NCBI GenBank assembly: GCA_003550305.1
Contig: QKYT01000336.1
Location: 104,446 to 123,821, forward strand
Direction of reading: 5' to 3'
Origin: Glomus cerebriforme
Taxonomy: Eukaryota; Glomeromycota; Glomeromycetes; Glomerales; Glomeraceae
Length of the DNA: 19,376 bases
Both the position numbers and the translations under genes were made by a program. Within the stretch, counting starts at the first letter, position 1. Each line of letters starts with the position of its first letter. The notes beneath the pieces were generated by a model. It did no database searches. It was not told the origin of the DNA and was given only the letters and a program-made list of their open reading frames with translations. Below, in pieces: positions 18,065 through 19,376 of this stretch.

Positions 18065-19015
18065 ATATTGTTTATATACTAATTATATATTTAAAATGTT
18101 TCACCTCATTATTAAAACATGGATTTATCTCCAAGTTTTTACAGCAAGACTAAAGATAGTTAAGAAACAAAGTTACGTTTATTTCGCTTTTTAATATAAA
18201 ATTTTAAAATTTTGGTTTTGAGGACCTAATATATTTTGTAAATATTTTCTTTTTAAGGAGAAATATCAACAATTTTTGAAAAAAATGAACATAATTATTT
18301 TGCAATATATAGTTCCTAAGAATAATTTCCAACCTAAAGAAATAAGATAAATAAATATGACGTTCGTGGGAATCTTTTAGAGTCTTGAATTTTTTTAAAA
18401 GTAAAATGATTTATAAAAGAAGGATTTGAGTTTTGTGTAACAAAAATTTGATCATATATAAATTAATTAAATATCTGATATACTTTTGAAAAATTACGTG
18501 ACTACTACTATTTAATTTGTACCTTTCAGATTTAATTTTATTATTTTATATTTTGAATATTACCATTTATTGCCAATGAGTATTGAAATAACTTGTCATT
18601 CATTTGACTTGAACATAATCATTTGAGAAAAAGTTATATCGAAGATAATGAAATCTATGGGAAAAATATTGCGCAACATGTAAAGAAGGGTTTACTAAAT
18701 TAATTTTCTTTCTTTTTTGTCATTTACAAATAGAAAAAGATTTTATTTAATAAGTTTTGGATGAATATATGCAAAAAGTAAAACTTTTTATAGTATAATA
18801 TTAGAAAGGAAATTAATCTCCGTCAAAAAACCGTAGTATTTAGCAATAGAATAATTAATATGATTTACAAAATTGGGGAATAAAATAATTAGGTAAAGAT
18901 TTTCATCACATGCATTTTTCTTCGAAAAAGAACACCAACTAGATGATCAAATATATTCTTAAGCTGGATAGAAAATAAAATTAAAAAAGTAATGAAAAAA
19001 TTCATCTGCCTATTG
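18065..19015. other. AT-rich spacer, nothing supported
   Basis: I see no gene, repeat or RNA here. A plus-strand piece near 18672-18690 reads CATCKEGFTK, vaguely like half of a zinc-binding motif, but nothing around it supports a protein. Confidence 0.5.
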
Positions 19016-19060
19016 TAAGAGAGTTGAAATGAAAAAAAAAAAACAATTCAACTTCTCTTA
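19016..19060. repeat. Hairpin with 13-14 nt arms and a poly(A) loop
   Basis: taagagagttgaa (19016-19028) pairs with ttcaacttctctta (19047-19060) with a single 1-nt bulge. The loop is almost pure A (12 in a row). It is another small foldback in a cluster at the right end of the window. Confidence 0.75.
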
Positions 19061-19143
19061 TTCAGTCATTATTCATTATGAAAGTGATGGGTAAGGCTCT
19101 TTTTTAGTAAAGTCGACAATTAATTATTTATTAGTATTAAGAG

Positions 19144-19250
19144 GTTGGTTCAAGAACCAACGTTTAATATCTGACATTAATGTATTAAAGAATTGTAATC
19201 AAGGTAGTTTTTACCATTGATTTAATATTTAAACGTTGTGTATTAATAAC
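19144..19250. repeat. Nested inverted repeats
   Basis: gttggttc-aa-gaaccaac is a perfect 18-nt palindrome (19144-19161). Overlapping it, caacgtttaatat (19158-19170) pairs with atatttaaacgttg (19225-19238) with one bulge. Inside that, aatcaaggta (19197-19206) pairs with taccattgatt (19212-19222). A third element, ataacc-gat-ggttat, ends the block (19236-19250). The whole could fold into a branched structure, perhaps the end of a larger element that continues past the window. Confidence 0.6.
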
Positions 19251-19376
19251 CGATGGTTATTCTTATCCTAAATAAAATTGCAAATTAAAGTATCATCGTG
19301 ATTTTGGTAGTAATACCTATAAATCGCAGTGGTATAATTTGCTTTGACGTTTGGTGTTCAAAAAAATTTTTTTTTT

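Overview
The window is very AT-rich (about three quarters A+T by eye) eukaryotic DNA. It has short spliceosomal introns (about 60 to 110 nt, GTATGT/GTAAG donors, TTTTAG acceptors), two ambiguous bases (N at 474 and 7572), and protein families that are greatly expanded in arbuscular mycorrhizal fungi: F-box, BTB, kelch and protein kinase. I therefore read it as nuclear DNA from Glomeromycotina, most likely a Rhizophagus species. This rests on my knowledge of those families, not on a database search.

Only one gene looks intact: an intronless F-box protein gene at 6659-8101 (+), with a TATA box upstream and a polyadenylation signal downstream. Around it lies a field of dead genes, found by reading broken frames, mostly on the minus strand. 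From left to right these are: a kelch-repeat fragment (1435-1656, +); a purine-rich decayed tract with one short reverse-transcriptase-like motif (2719-3480, +, tentative); a BTB protein pseudogene (3740-4346, -); the hinge and C-terminal half of a condensin SMC4 gene (9749-12385, -); a central fragment of DNA topoisomerase II (12411-13268, -); decayed coding sequence of unknown identity (13326-14230, -); and a protein kinase fragment (17240-17348, -).

The most notable structure is the TOP2-SMC4 pair. Two mitotic-chromosome genes are both truncated at the 5' end, lie in the same orientation within about 30 bp of each other, still carry recognisable introns, and are broken by more than ten frameshifts or stops. 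Retained introns point to DNA-level duplication or capture, not retroposition.

The remaining sequence is rich in non-coding repeats. There is an element of about 360 bp with GC-rich terminal inverted repeats (5757-6122). A foldback family appears as two full hairpins and one truncated copy (8323-8458, 16506-16588, 16252-16306). A duplicated unit lies at 2441-2622, several long hairpins occur near both ends, and the heptamer TACTGTA/TACAGTA recurs throughout. I saw no tRNA, rRNA or CRISPR array. The genes show no sign of working together: this is one live gene in a gene-and-repeat graveyard.
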